Under the pieces are notes generated by a model that worked only from the letters and a program-made list of their open reading frames with translations, made no database searches and was not told the origin of the DNA. A stretch of 64,000 nucleotides of DNA from NCBI GenBank assembly GCA_031761405.1, contig JASEVX010000003.1:14560973-14624972 (forward strand), in the 5' to 3' direction. The translations under genes were made by a program, and so were the position numbers. This DNA is from Serripes groenlandicus (Eukaryota; Mollusca; Bivalvia; Cardiida; Cardiidae). Below, in pieces: positions 12,201 to 21,002 of this stretch (position 1 is its first letter; each line of letters opens with the position of its first letter).

Positions 12201-13418
12201 TACCAAGGTTCTTATTTGAGTATTGACATTACAAAGGTTCTTGTTTGAGTATTGACACTACCAAGGTTCCTGTTTGAGTATTGACACTACCAAGGTTCTT
12301 ATTTGAGTATTGACACTACAAAGGTTCCTGTTTGAGTATTGACACTACAAAGGTTCTTGTTTGAGTATTGACACTACCAAGGTTCCTGTTTGAGTATTGA
12401 CACTACCAAGGTTCCTGTTTGAGTATTGACACTACAAAGGTTCTTATTTGAGTATTAACACTACAAAGGTTCCTGTTTGAGTATTGACACTACAAAGGTT
12501 CTTATTTGAGTATTGACACTACCAAGGTTCCTGTTTGAGTATTGACACTACCAAGGTTCTTATTTGAGTATTGACACTACAAAGATTCCTGTTTGAGTAT
12601 TGACACTACCAAGGTTCCTGTTTGAGTATTGACACTACCAAGGTTCCTGTTTGAGTATTGACACTACAAAGGTTCTTATTTGAGTATTAACACTACAAAG
12701 GTTCCTGTTTGAGTATTGACACTACAAAGGTTCTTGTTTGAGTATTGACACTACCAAGGTTCTTATTTGAGTATTGACACTACAAAGATTCCTGTTTGAG
12801 TATTGACACTACCAAGGTTCCTGTTTGAGTATTGACACTACCAAGGTTCCTGTTTGAGTATTGACGCTTCCAAGGTTCTTATTTAAGTATTGACACTACA
12901 AAGGTTCCTGTTTGAGTATTGACACTACCAAGGTTCCTGTTTGAGTATTGACACTACCAAGGTTCCTGTTTGTGTATTGACACTACCAAGGTTCCTGTTT
13001 GTGTATTGACACTACCCAGGTTCCTGTTTGAGTATTGACACTACCAAGGTTCCTATTTGAGTATTGACACTACCAAGGTTCCTGTTTGTGTATTGACACT
13101 ACAAAGGTTCCTGTTTGAGTATTGACACTACCAAGGTTCCTATTTGAGTATTGACACTACCAAGGTTCCTGTTTGTGTATTGACACTACCCAGGTTCCTG
13201 TTTGAGTACTGACACTACCCAGGTATCTGTTTGAGTATTGACACTACCAAGGTTCCTATTTGAGTATTGACACTACCAAGGTTCCTGTTTGTGTATTGAC
13301 ACTACCCAGGTTCCTGTTTGAGTATTGACACTACAAAGGTATCTGTTTGAGTATTGACGCTTCCAAGGTTCCTATTTGAGTATTGACACTACCCAGGTAT
13401 CTGTTTGAGTATTGACTT
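9258..13418. repeat. 29-bp minisatellite, about 140 units (SRM intron 2)
   Basis: The unit GTTTGAGTATTGACACTACC plus AAGGTTCCT repeats with 29-bp period for about 4.1 kb. The main variants are CCAAGG/CAAAGG/CCCAGG in the linker and TTCCT/TTCTT/TATCT after it, arranged in recurring blocks that suggest multi-unit duplications. Units with CCCAGGTATCTG cluster in the first half and near the end. Stops occur frequently; it is non-coding. Confidence 0.97.
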
Positions 13419-13627
13419 TATATAGATGCTTTCGGACGCAACAGACAGCTTTTAGAAAACATGGTGACAAAAAAAAAAAATTGGTCAAAACATGCATTTT
13501 CTCCTTTAGTCACCACATTTTAAACATGATTCAATTATTGTACTTTTATTTAAAGGAAGTTTCCAAAAAAAATTGATTGTTTTCAAAGTTGTCTGCTGCA
13601 GATTTGTTGTATTTTGGAAAGGGTTAA
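13419..13627. mobile_element. Decayed TTAA MITE, CCCTTTCCC family
   Basis: Retains TATATAGATGCTTTC, CAGACAGCTTTT.GAAAACAT.GTGAC at the left and GTTGTCTGCTGCAG...GGAAAGGGTTAA at the right, but the left terminus is fused to the end of the 29-bp array. Confidence 0.7.
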
Positions 13628-13689
13628 GTTAGGTGAGGAATATAGAATCATCATATGGTCCTCTTGTTTATATTGTTTATTTGTTACAG

Positions 13690-13782
13690 GTCCTGGTTGT
13701 AGGGGGTGGAGATGGGGGCGTGGTCAGAGAAGTTCTTAAACACAAATCAGTGGAAACTGTGACATTGTGTGAAATTGATCAG
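13690..13782 (+). CDS. SRM: Spermidine synthase, coding exon 3 (residues 85-115)
   Basis: Encodes [20 protein letters not shown] then [17 protein letters not shown] (residues 89-94) is the glycine-rich motif that binds decarboxylated S-adenosylmethionine in the Rossmann-like domain, and E112 of CEID is the acidic residue expected to contact the nucleoside ribose. The acceptor is TTTGTTACAG, the donor CAG/GTAACA, phase 0 at both ends, exactly 31 codons. It aligns with human [20 protein letters not shown]. Confidence 0.97.
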
Positions 13783-13810
13783 GTAACAGCGAGGTCTAAA
13801 TAAGGGGAAG

Positions 13811-14042
13811 TTAACCCTTTCCCTCATACGACAATTCTGCAGCAGACGACTTTGAACGTATTTTGTCAAAACATGCAAAATCTCCATAATTGAATGGATA
13901 ACCTATGACAAAAAGTATAAAGAAAATATTGTGGCAAAAGGATAAATTGCTCGTTTGAGCAATTTCTTCATTTTTCACTATGTTTTAAAAAGCCATCTGC
14001 TGCAGAGGCGTCAAAAAGCGTCTATATGAGGGAAAGGGTTAA
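13811..14042. mobile_element. TTAA MITE, CCCTTTCCC family, full length
   Basis: TTAA on both sides; left end type CATACGACAATTCTGCAGCAG, right end type GCAGAGGCGTC...CTATATGAGGGAAAGGG; the central GCTCGTTTGAGC hairpin is present. It lies 28 bp after the exon 3 donor. Confidence 0.9.
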
Positions 14043-14165
14043 ACTTGCTCTCTTGTTTTGTGACTAATAATAAAACATTGTGGGAAAAGGAGAAAATGCT
14101 AATCATTAAACAATAGCTGAACCCGAGGGCTAGATAAGGTATTCATTCCTTTAATTCTTATTTGA

Positions 14166-14260
14166 CTCTTAACCTTTTTCCACAAACAACAAATCTGCAG
14201 CAGGTGACGTTGAAAATTTCTATACAGCAAAATTATGGAAAATATCTAATAATGGCGGTG
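14166..14260. mobile_element. Left-end fragment of a CCCTTTCCC-family MITE
   Basis: Begins TTAACCTTTTTCCACAAACA then CAAATCTGCAGCAGGTGACG; the rest is replaced by unrelated AT-rich DNA and the adjoining palindrome. Confidence 0.6.
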
Positions 14261-14277
14261 TAATTATTAGAGTTATA

Positions 14278-14408
14278 GAGAATATTATGCTATTGTCTTT
14301 TGATATGGATGTTATCGGGCAAGGGTTAGGATTATTGATGAATTCATCAATAATCCTAACCCGAGCCCGATAACATCCATATCAAAAGACAATAGTCATA
14401 ATATTCTA
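14278..14408. repeat. 130-bp near-perfect palindrome
   Basis: Two arms of about 65 bp meet at GAATTC with no spacer. Arms match almost base for base (through ATCAATAATCCTAACCC, GATAACATCCATATCAAAAG and ACAATAG), differing at the AA/TC step beside GGGTTAGG and a few outer bases. It resembles a foldback or MITE with no loop. No clear target-site duplication was identified. Confidence 0.9.
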
Positions 14409-14506
14409 TTTATCTTGCATGTAAAATTATGTTTTCAGGTAAATCTACACTCATTCTCACTAGTTTTAAGAAATAGAATTCACAATAACAAAAGCCCATT
14501 CATAAA

Positions 14507-14534
14507 TGACGTCACCTAAAATAGAATGACGTCA
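14507..14534. promoter_or_regulatory. Pair of full CRE sites, TGACGTCA
   Basis: Two perfect TGACGTCA octamers spaced 20 bp start to start in SRM intron 3. This is the consensus bound by CREB/ATF bZIP factors. Function is not shown; they may have arrived with a repeat. Confidence 0.4.
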
Positions 14535-14569
14535 TGCGCGTGCACAAATACGCGCCGAATTACATTGTG

Positions 14570-14735
14570 TACACACGTCATACGGAAGCTAAAGAGTTCC
14601 GATTGAAACAGAAAATCAACAGGAGTCGAAACGTGTGTGTCCGGTTTAGCCTGCGCGGCATGCTTAGGGTGATCTAAGTCGATACTTTTCGAAGTCAAAA
14701 CAGTTGGTTTTCAGAGGAACGGCTTATTTATATTT
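14570..14735. mobile_element. Right half of a GAGCCGTTCC foldback element
   Basis: Shares GCCTGCGCGGCATGCTTAGG, GATC...GTCGATACTTT and GTTGGTTTTC...GGAACGGC with the complete copies near 51.6, 52.8 and 61.2 kb. The left arm is mostly lost. Confidence 0.65.
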
Positions 14736-14875
14736 CAGTATCGTAAACATGACCCCGGGTCAAAAGTAGTTCCGGCAGCTCGTCATGTGGAGTGGATCAC
14801 GTGGTCTATTGACTGATATCACTTAATGTTATCGGTCCCCCTTTATCAGTCAGTAAATACACTAGTTGCTAGATA

Positions 14876-15099
14876 AAACCCGTTCCCTCATATGACAATT
14901 CTGCAGCAGATGACTGAACATATTTTGTCAAACAATAGAAAATCTCTATAATTGAATGGATAACCTATGACTTAAAGTGGAAAACATGTCTAGAAAGGAG
15001 AAATTGCTCGTTTTGAGCAATTTCTTCTTTTGTCACTATGTTTTCAAAAAGCTGTCTGTCAGAGGCATCAGAAAGCGTCTATATGAGGGAAAGGGTTAA
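14876..15099. mobile_element. TTAA MITE, CCCTTTCCC family, left end mutated
   Basis: Left terminus reads CCCGTTCCCTCATATGACAA, with one change from the consensus and no TTAA; right terminus GGGAAAGGG plus TTAA is intact. The central GCTCGTTTTGAGC hairpin is present. Confidence 0.85.
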
Positions 15100-15207
15100 A
15101 AACATTGTGGAACACATTACAAGCAAATTCCTTCTTTTACCATAATGTTTTCAATAGTTGTCTGCTTCAGATGCATTAGTATGTGTCTTTAAGTGTGAAA
15201 GGATTAA
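15096..15207. mobile_element. Half-length CCCTTTCCC-family MITE fragment
   Basis: Only the right half remains (AACATTGTGG...CCTTCTTTTACCATAATG, GTTGTCTGCTTCAGATGCAT, GTGTGAAAGGATTAA). It shares TTAA sites with both neighbouring elements. Confidence 0.7.
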
Positions 15208-15646
15208 CCCTTTCCCACATGCAACAAATCTGCAGCAGACGACTTTGAAAACATTGTGACAAAAACCGGGAAAATCTCCATAAAAGAAAGCTTAATTGTT
15301 AAATAAAGTTGAAAAACATTGTGGCCAAAGGAGAAATTGCTCATCAGGCCACAATTAAAAAATTGTTTGTTTGCTGCTTCCGACCCATGCCAATTAGGGG
15401 TGGGTAGGTAGGTAGGTAAATATTTTTTTTTTTCTCAGACAGACTTGCAACTTTTTTATTTTATTATGATTAAAAAGAAAGAAAATGAAAAAAAAAAACG
15501 GCGGTCAACACGTGAGGTCAGGCGGAAGCGGCAAACAAACAATATTTTATTTTAGGCCCCATGAGTAATTTCACCTTTGGCCACAATGTTCAAAAATCGT
15601 CTGCTGTTATTGCGGCAAAATTTGTCTGCAGGTGGGAAAGGGTTAA
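15204..15646. mobile_element. TTAA MITE, CCCTTTCCC family, split by a nested element
   Basis: The left end is TTAACCCTTTCCCACATGCA and the right end GTGGGAAAGGGTTAA. The halves are separated by the nested element at 15363-15542 together with duplicated flank (GGCCACAATTAAA / TTTTATTTTAGGCCCC). Confidence 0.85.
15363..15542. mobile_element. Nested MITE with TTGTTTGTTTGC termini
   Basis: 180-bp insertion whose ends are inverse copies over 20 bp with one mismatch (TTGTTTGTTTGCTGCTTCCG against the inverse of CGGAAGCGGCAAACAAACAA). It contains a (GGTA)n run and poly-A/T tracts. It sits inside the MITE at 15204-15646, so it is younger. Confidence 0.75.
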
Positions 15647-15714
15647 ACCCTATCATATGTTGTGGGTACTCAAAAGAAAAGGCTCATGGTGAAAATTATT
15701 TGGAGTACCGACAA
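15645..15714. mobile_element. AACCCTATGTTGTGGG hairpin element, short copy
   Basis: A 70-bp inverted repeat: AACCCTATCATATGTTGTGG ... ACCGACAACATAGGGCTT, with TACTCAAAAGAA next to the left arm. Related copies lie near 23.6 and 30.6 kb. Confidence 0.7.
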
Positions 15715-15763
15715 CATAGGGCTTGATTTGGTTATAATTTAGATATTGTGGGAAAAAGACCAG

Positions 15764-16838
15764 TTAACCCTTTCCCTCATATAGACGCTTTCTGACGCCT
15801 CTGCAGGAGACGGCTTTTTGAAAAAATAGTGACAAAAGAAGAAATTGCACAAAATGTGCAATTTCTCCTTTTGCCACAATGTTTTCCACTTTTTAGCTCG
15901 CCTATTCGAAGAAATAGGGGAGCTTATGTTATCACCCCGGCGTCCGCGTTGGCGTTGGCGTCCGCGTTGCCAGCTTGGTCAAACCTTTGCGTGCAAGGCC
16001 TTTTCTCAGACACTGTGTATGCTGTTGCTTTGAAACTTCACACACTTATTCAGGATCATTAGGGGACCTTGTATGTCAAGTCCCATAACTCTGGAATGGA
16101 TTTTGACTGAATTGTCCCACTTTTTGGACTTAGAAATTGGGTCAAACCTTTGCGTGCAAGGCCTTTTCTCAGACACTGTGTATGCTGTTGCTTTCAAACT
16201 TCACACACTTATTCAGGGTCATTAGGGGACCTTGTATGTCAAGTCCCATAACTCTGGAATGGATTTTGACTGAATTGTGCCCCTTTTTCGACTTAGAATT
16301 TTGGTCAAACCTTTGCGTGCAAGGCCTTTTCTCAGACACTGTGTATGCTGTTGCTTTGAAACTTCACACACTTATTCAGGATCATTAGGGGACCTTGTAT
16401 GGCGTTGGTATCAGCGTTGCCAGGTTAAGATTTGCATGCAAGTATTGAACATTTGTGATATCTTGCAATAAATAATAGTGTGTGGTTTTATCTGATACTG
16501 ATACTGTAAGTCTTCGGTATTATGTTCACTATTGGCATACATCGTATATAAACCAATTTACAGATTTAAAAGGCCTGTATGGACTTGGTTAACATTTGCA
16601 TGGAAGTATTGAAAAGGTGTATTATCTTGCAATAGGTGATACTGTGTGACTTTACCTAATGCTATAACTGTTCTGAAGTAGGCCCTGATAGACGATGGCC
16701 CTGATAGGAGAGTTATATTGTCCTCCGACAACTCTTGTTGTCATAGGTTATCCATTCAATTATGAAGATTTTCTATGTTTTGACAAAATACGTTCAAAGT
16801 CGTCTGCTGCAGAATTGTCGTATGAGGGAAAGGGTTAA
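15764..16838. mobile_element. TTAA MITE, CCCTTTCCC family, split by a pearl-like element
   Basis: The left half runs from TTAACCCTTTCCCTCATATA to GTTTTCCACTTTT; the right half resumes at GTCATAGGTTATCCATTC and ends GGGAAAGGGTTAA. Joined across the insertion they give the ordinary family consensus. It is the first unit of a concatemer that continues to 17215. Confidence 0.9.
15895..16739 (+). mobile_element. Pearl-like element nested in a MITE
   Basis: Starts AGCTCGCCTATTCGAAGAAA with a short inverse repeat (GGGGAGCTT), has a GGCGTTGGCGTCCGCGTT tract, three tandem units of about 175 bp each containing CTTTGCGTGCAAGGCC and CTCAGACACTGTGTATGC, and ends TCCTCCGACAACTCTTGTT. The clean junctions inside a MITE of known sequence define its boundaries. 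Several overlapping short open frames are products of the repetition. Confidence 0.85.
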
Positions 16839-17026
16839 AGCAGACGGCATTTGAAAACATAGTGACAAAAGAAGAAATTGCTCAGAACGTGCAATTTCTC
16901 CTTTTGTCACAATGTTTTCCACTTTTCGTCATAGGTTATCCATTCAATTATGGAGATTTTCTATGTTTTGACAAAATATGTTCAAAGTCGTCTGCTAAAT
17001 AATTGTCGTATGAGGGAAAGGGTTAA
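16835..17026. mobile_element. CCCTTTCCC-family MITE, concatemer unit 2
   Basis: Follows the preceding unit's TTAA directly with AGCAGACGGC, so the left terminus CCCTTTCCC...CTGC is missing. Right terminus and TTAA are intact. Unit length is 188 bp. Confidence 0.9.
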
Positions 17027-17215
17027 AGCAGACAGCGTTTTGAAAACATAGTGACAAAAGAAGAAATTGCACAGAACGTGCAATTTCTCCTTTTGTCACA
17101 ATGTTTTCCACTTTTTGTCATAGGTTATCCATTCAATTATGGAGATTTTCTATGTTTTGACAAAATATGTTCAAAGTCGTCTGCTGCATAATTGTCGTAT
17201 GAGGGAAAAGGTTAA
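17023..17215. mobile_element. CCCTTTCCC-family MITE, concatemer unit 3
   Basis: Same structure as unit 2, again starting AGCAGACAGC right after TTAA, 189 bp, closing with GAGGGAAAAGGTTAA. Its sequence is nearly identical to unit 2. Confidence 0.9.
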
Positions 17216-17219
17216 CTCC

Positions 17220-17372
17220 ATCCTTATCCTTTCCCACATACAAAAGGTTTCTGTTGCTTCTGTGCAGCTGAAGACTTTTGAAAACATTGTGGACAAAGGA
17301 GAAATAGTTCACCCTTAGCAATTTCCAGATGTTTTCAATGTCTTCTGCTGCAAATTTGTTGTGTGTTTAAAA
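17220..17372. mobile_element. Decayed CCCTTTCCC-family MITE before exon 4
   Basis: Keeps CCTTTCCCACATACAAAAGG, GAAAACATTGTGGACAAAGG and GTCTTCTGCTGCAAATTTGT; both termini are eroded. It ends about 40 bp before the exon 4 acceptor. Confidence 0.65.
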
Positions 17373-17411
17373 GATTTTATGCACATGTCTGGTCTGAACT
17401 ATTATTTTCAG

Positions 17412-17565
17412 AGAGTTATTGATGTGTGCCGAGAACATCTACCAGTAATGGCGAAATGTCTTGATGATCCTCGTGTAAACATCCATGTTGGTGATGGTGT
17501 AAAGTACATGAAAGAGCATTCTGGAGGTTTTGACGTCATCATTACTGACGCCCCAGATCCTATTG
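17412..17565 (+). CDS. SRM: Spermidine synthase, coding exon 4 (residues 116-166 plus first base of 167)
   Basis: Encodes RVIDVCREHLPVMAKCLDDP, then RVNIHVGDGVKYMKEHSGGF, DVIITDAPDPI. HVGDG is the conserved dcSAM-binding segment; D161 and D164 of DAPDP correspond to the human catalytic-loop aspartates D173 and D176 (human DSSDP). The two serines between the aspartates are replaced by Ala-Pro, which is unusual for the family. Acceptor ATTATTTTCAG, donor ATTG/GTAATG, ending in phase 1. The donor and the last ten exon bases are repeated in the minisatellite that follows. Confidence 0.95.
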
Positions 17566-19545
17566 GTAATGTATTACTTTACAATCTTAACCCGATCTAA
17601 TTGGTAAGATTTAAGTAGGACAGTATAACTTGACAATCTTAACCTTGTCCTGTTGGTAATGTTACAGTAGGACAGTATTACTTGACAATCTTAACCTTGT
17701 CCTATTGGTAATATTTCAGTGGGACAGTATTACTTGACAATATTAACCTAGTCCTATTGGTAATGTTTCAGTAGGACAGTATTACTTGTCAATATTAACC
17801 TTGTCCTATTGGTAATATTTCAGTGGGACAGTATTACTTGACAATATTAACTTAGTCCTATTGGTAATGTTACAGTAGGACAGTATTACTTGACAATCTT
17901 AACCCAATCTAATTGGTAAGATTTAAGTAGGACAGTATAACTTGACAATCTTAACCTTGTCCAATAGGTAATGTTTCAGTAGGACAGTATTACTTGACAA
18001 TCTTAACCTTGTCCTATTGGTAATGTTACAGTAGGACAGTATTACTTGACAATCTTAACCTTGTCCTATTGGTAATATTTCAGTAGGACAGTATTACTTG
18101 ACAATATTAACCTTGTGCTATTGGTAATATTTCAGTAGGACAGTATTACTTGTCAATATTAACCTTGTCCTATTGGTAATATTTCAGTGGGACAGTATTA
18201 CTTGACAATATTAACCTAGTCCTATTGGTAATGTTACAGTAGGACAGTATTACTTGACAATCTTAACCCAATCTAATTGGTAAGATTTAAGTAGGACAGT
18301 ATAACTTGACAATCTTAACCTTGTCCAATTGGTAATGTTTCAGTAGGACAGTATTACTTGACAATCTTAACCTTGTCCTATTGGTAATGTTACAGTAGGA
18401 CAGTATTACTTGACAATCTTAACCTTGTCCTATTGGTAATGTTACAGTAGGACAGTATTACTTGACAATATTAATCTTGTGCTATTGGTAATATTTAAGT
18501 AGGACAGTATTACTTGTCAATCTTAACCTAGTCCTATTGGTAATGTTACGGTAGGACAGCATTACTTGACAATCTTAACCTTGTCCTATTGGTAATATTT
18601 CAGTAAGACAGTATTACTTGACAATATTAACCTTGTCCTATTGGTAATGTTTCAGTAGGACAGTATTACTTGACAATATTAACCTTGTCCTATTGGTAAT
18701 CAAAATTAACCTAGTCCTATTGGTAATATTTCAGTAGGACAGTATTACTTGACAATATTAACCTTGTCCTGTTGGTAATATTTCAGTAGGACAGTATTAC
18801 TTGACAATCTTAACCTAGTCCTATTGGTAATATTACAGTAGGACAGTATTACTTGTCAATCTTAACCTAGTCCTATTGGTAATGTTTCAGTAGGACAGTA
18901 TTATTTGACAATCTTAACCTTGTCCTTTTGGTAATGTTTCAGTAGGACAGTATTACTTGACAATCTTAACCTAGTCCTATTGGTAATGTTACAGTAGGAC
19001 AGTATTACTTGTCAATCTTAACCTAGTCCTATTGGTAATGTTTCAGTAGGACAGTATTACTGAATCTTTACCTAGTCCTATTGGTAATGTTACAGTAGGA
19101 CAGTATTACTTGACAATCTTAACGTAGTCCTATTGGTAATATTTCAGTAGGACAGTATTACTTGACAATCTTAACCTAGTCCTATTGGTAATATTTAAGT
19201 AGGACAGTATTACTTGTCAATCTTAACCTTGTCCTATTGGTAATGTTTCAGTAGGACAGTATTACTTGACAATATTAACCTAGTCCTATTGGTAATATTT
19301 AAGTAGGACAGTATTACTTGACAATCTTAACCTTGTCCTATTGGTAATATTACAGTAGGACAGTATTACTTGACAATATTAACCTGGTCCTATTGGTAAT
19401 GTTACAGTAGGATAGTATTACTTGACAATATTAACCTTGTCCTGTTGGTAATATTTCAGTAGGACCGTATTACTTGACTATATTAACCTGGTCCTATTTG
19501 TAATGTTTCAGTTGGACAGTATAACTTGACAATATTAACCTGATT
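17566..19545. repeat. 52-bp minisatellite seeded at the exon 4 donor (SRM intron 4)
   Basis: About 38 units with period 52 bp: CCTATTGGTAATGTTTCAGT, AGGACAGTATTACTTGACAA, TCTTAACCTTGT. The array begins at the splice site itself: exon 4 ends CCTATTG and the intron opens GTAATGTATTACTTTACAAT, so each unit contains a copy of the donor junction. Most units keep TATTGGTAAT, and most also carry TTTCAG, an acceptor-like string. One unit near 18700 is shortened. Confidence 0.97.
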
Positions 19546-20105
19546 ATGTTGTATTTCATTGATTGATTGATTGATTTTGGATCACTACCATATTGAAAAA
19601 AATTCAGTCATGTCACAGCAGCAAGTTCATTTACCTATGTTTTTCCTTGCTTCCTTACAACAGTATTTATTAGCAGCTGGCTGCATTTCCAAATAGACTG
19701 TTTGCACATTGGTGAAAGAAGAATGACACTTGTCTCATTGACTTTTATAAAATGTCGGAATGAATATTAGTCTAGCTGAGGTTTGAAGGAGCAAGCCCTA
19801 GATTGACTGTCACTACTCACTGAGTTACCGGTGGCCATTTCAGTTTTGATGAGAGGTATGGATTTAAGGTCGTAAAAATGAACCCTGATGATTGACAAAA
19901 GTCATTGTGACTTATGTTATTTGTTGTCTGCAAATGGGTGAAAAAGTTAATGTGGGAATGTGTCCAGTTGCCTTCCAACAATGTTGTCTAAAACACTTAT
20001 GTGAGACTGATAGCAAACCCATGATAAGGTAATCTGCTTGCAGCTTTATAACTGAAATACTGTTGAAAACTGTGTTTAATTCCAAACAATCAATCAATAT
20101 CAGAG
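19546..20105. other. Intron 4 remainder with a diverged SINE tail
   Basis: A (GATT)n run near 19558 and, near 20045-20095, GCTTTATAACTGAAATACTG followed by TTGAAAAC..GTTTAATTCC and (AATC)n, the worn 3' region of the window's SINE family. No exon fits here. Confidence 0.5.
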
Positions 20106-20158
20106 TATAATGTATATGGCACAGTTCATTCTTTTAGGCCAAGTTTAGTTGGAGTTTT

Positions 20159-20376
20159 AATTCTTTCCTACATACAACCAATCTTCTGCAGATGACTTTG
20201 TAAACGTCCAGCCAAAAATATAGAAAACCCATAAATGAAAGTATAATTAGAGGTTGAAAACATTGTGGCAAAGGAAAAATTGCTCATTTAGTGCAATTTC
20301 TCCGTTTACCACAATGTTTTCAAAAGTCATTTTCTTCAGATGCATCAAAATGTGTCAACATGTAGGAAGGGTTGAA
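20159..20376. mobile_element. Decayed CCCTTTCCC-family MITE
   Basis: Recognised by TTCTTTCCTACATACAACCA, a good central AAATTGCTCATTTAGTGCAA hairpin, and ATGTAGGAAGGGTTGAA at the right. It ends about 37 bp before the exon 5 acceptor. Confidence 0.75.
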
Positions 20377-20413
20377 CCAGTGAACCTAATTTCACTTTTC
20401 TTTTACCATGTAG

Positions 20414-20497
20414 GAGCAGCGAAGGGTCTGTACGAGCTAGAGTATTATAGATGTTTAAAGAAAGGTCTCAAGCCCAATGGAATCATATGTAGCCAGG
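20414..20497 (+). CDS. SRM: Spermidine synthase, coding exon 5 (residues 167-194 plus first base of 195)
   Basis: After the split glycine (G/GA) it reads AAKGLYELEYYRCLKKGLKP, NGIICSQ, matching human [28 protein letters not shown]. YY in the middle of the helix and the ICSQG strand are conserved. Acceptor ACCATGTAG, donor CAGG/GTATGC, ending in phase 1. The acceptor tract (TTTCACTTTTCTTTTACCATG) is a normal pyrimidine-rich run. Confidence 0.94.
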
Positions 20498-20513
20498 GTA
20501 TGCAACAGGATTC

Positions 20514-20753
20514 TTAAACCCATTACTTCACACAGACGACATTTGACACCTGCCATTTACCGTAACATGACTTTTGAAAACATTGAAATAAAAGTTGAAA
20601 TTTCTCATAACAAGCAATTTCACCTTTTATTGCATTATTTACCAACTCTTTATCAATACAAATCTTTCAGTTTTCTAGATTGTAGTTGAAATTGTTCGCC
20701 TGATGATTGTAAAGCAGACGACCTTTGAAAAGTCATGTGGAGTAATGGGTTAA
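20514..20753. mobile_element. Diverged TTAA MITE with AACCCATTACT termini
   Basis: TTAAACCCATTACTTCACAC at the left and TGTGGAGTAATGGGTTAA at the right are inverse, with CAGACGAC and GAAAACATTGAAATAAAAG inside, so it is a diverged member of the CCCTTTCCC family. Its right TTAA is also the left TTAA of the next copy. It begins 17 bp after the exon 5 donor. Confidence 0.8.
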
Positions 20754-20979
20754 CCCTTTCCCTCATACAGCAATTCTGCAGCAGACGACTTTGAACATAT
20801 TTTGTCAAAAAATAGAAAATCTCCATAATTGAATGGATGACCTATGACAAAAAGGGGAAAACATTGTGGTAAAAGGAGAAATTGCATGTTTTGTGCAATT
20901 TCTTCTTTTGTCACTATGTTTTCAAAAAGCCGTCTGCTGCAGAGGCGTCAGAAAGCGTCTATATGAGGGAAAGGGTTAA
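20750..20979. mobile_element. TTAA MITE, CCCTTTCCC family, full length
   Basis: TTAA at both ends; left type CATACAGCAATTCTGCAGCA, right type GCAGAGGCGTC...CTATATGAGGGAAAGGG. The central hairpin has the GCATGTTTTGTGC variant rather than GCTCGTTTTGAGC. Confidence 0.92.
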
Positions 20980-21002
20980 TAGAAATCTTTAAAAATGTAT
21001 TT

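Noticed and set aside
15829..16388. Overlapping plus-strand frames of 60-83 codons
   Set aside because: They lie in the tandem units of the nested pearl-like element and repeat the same residues.
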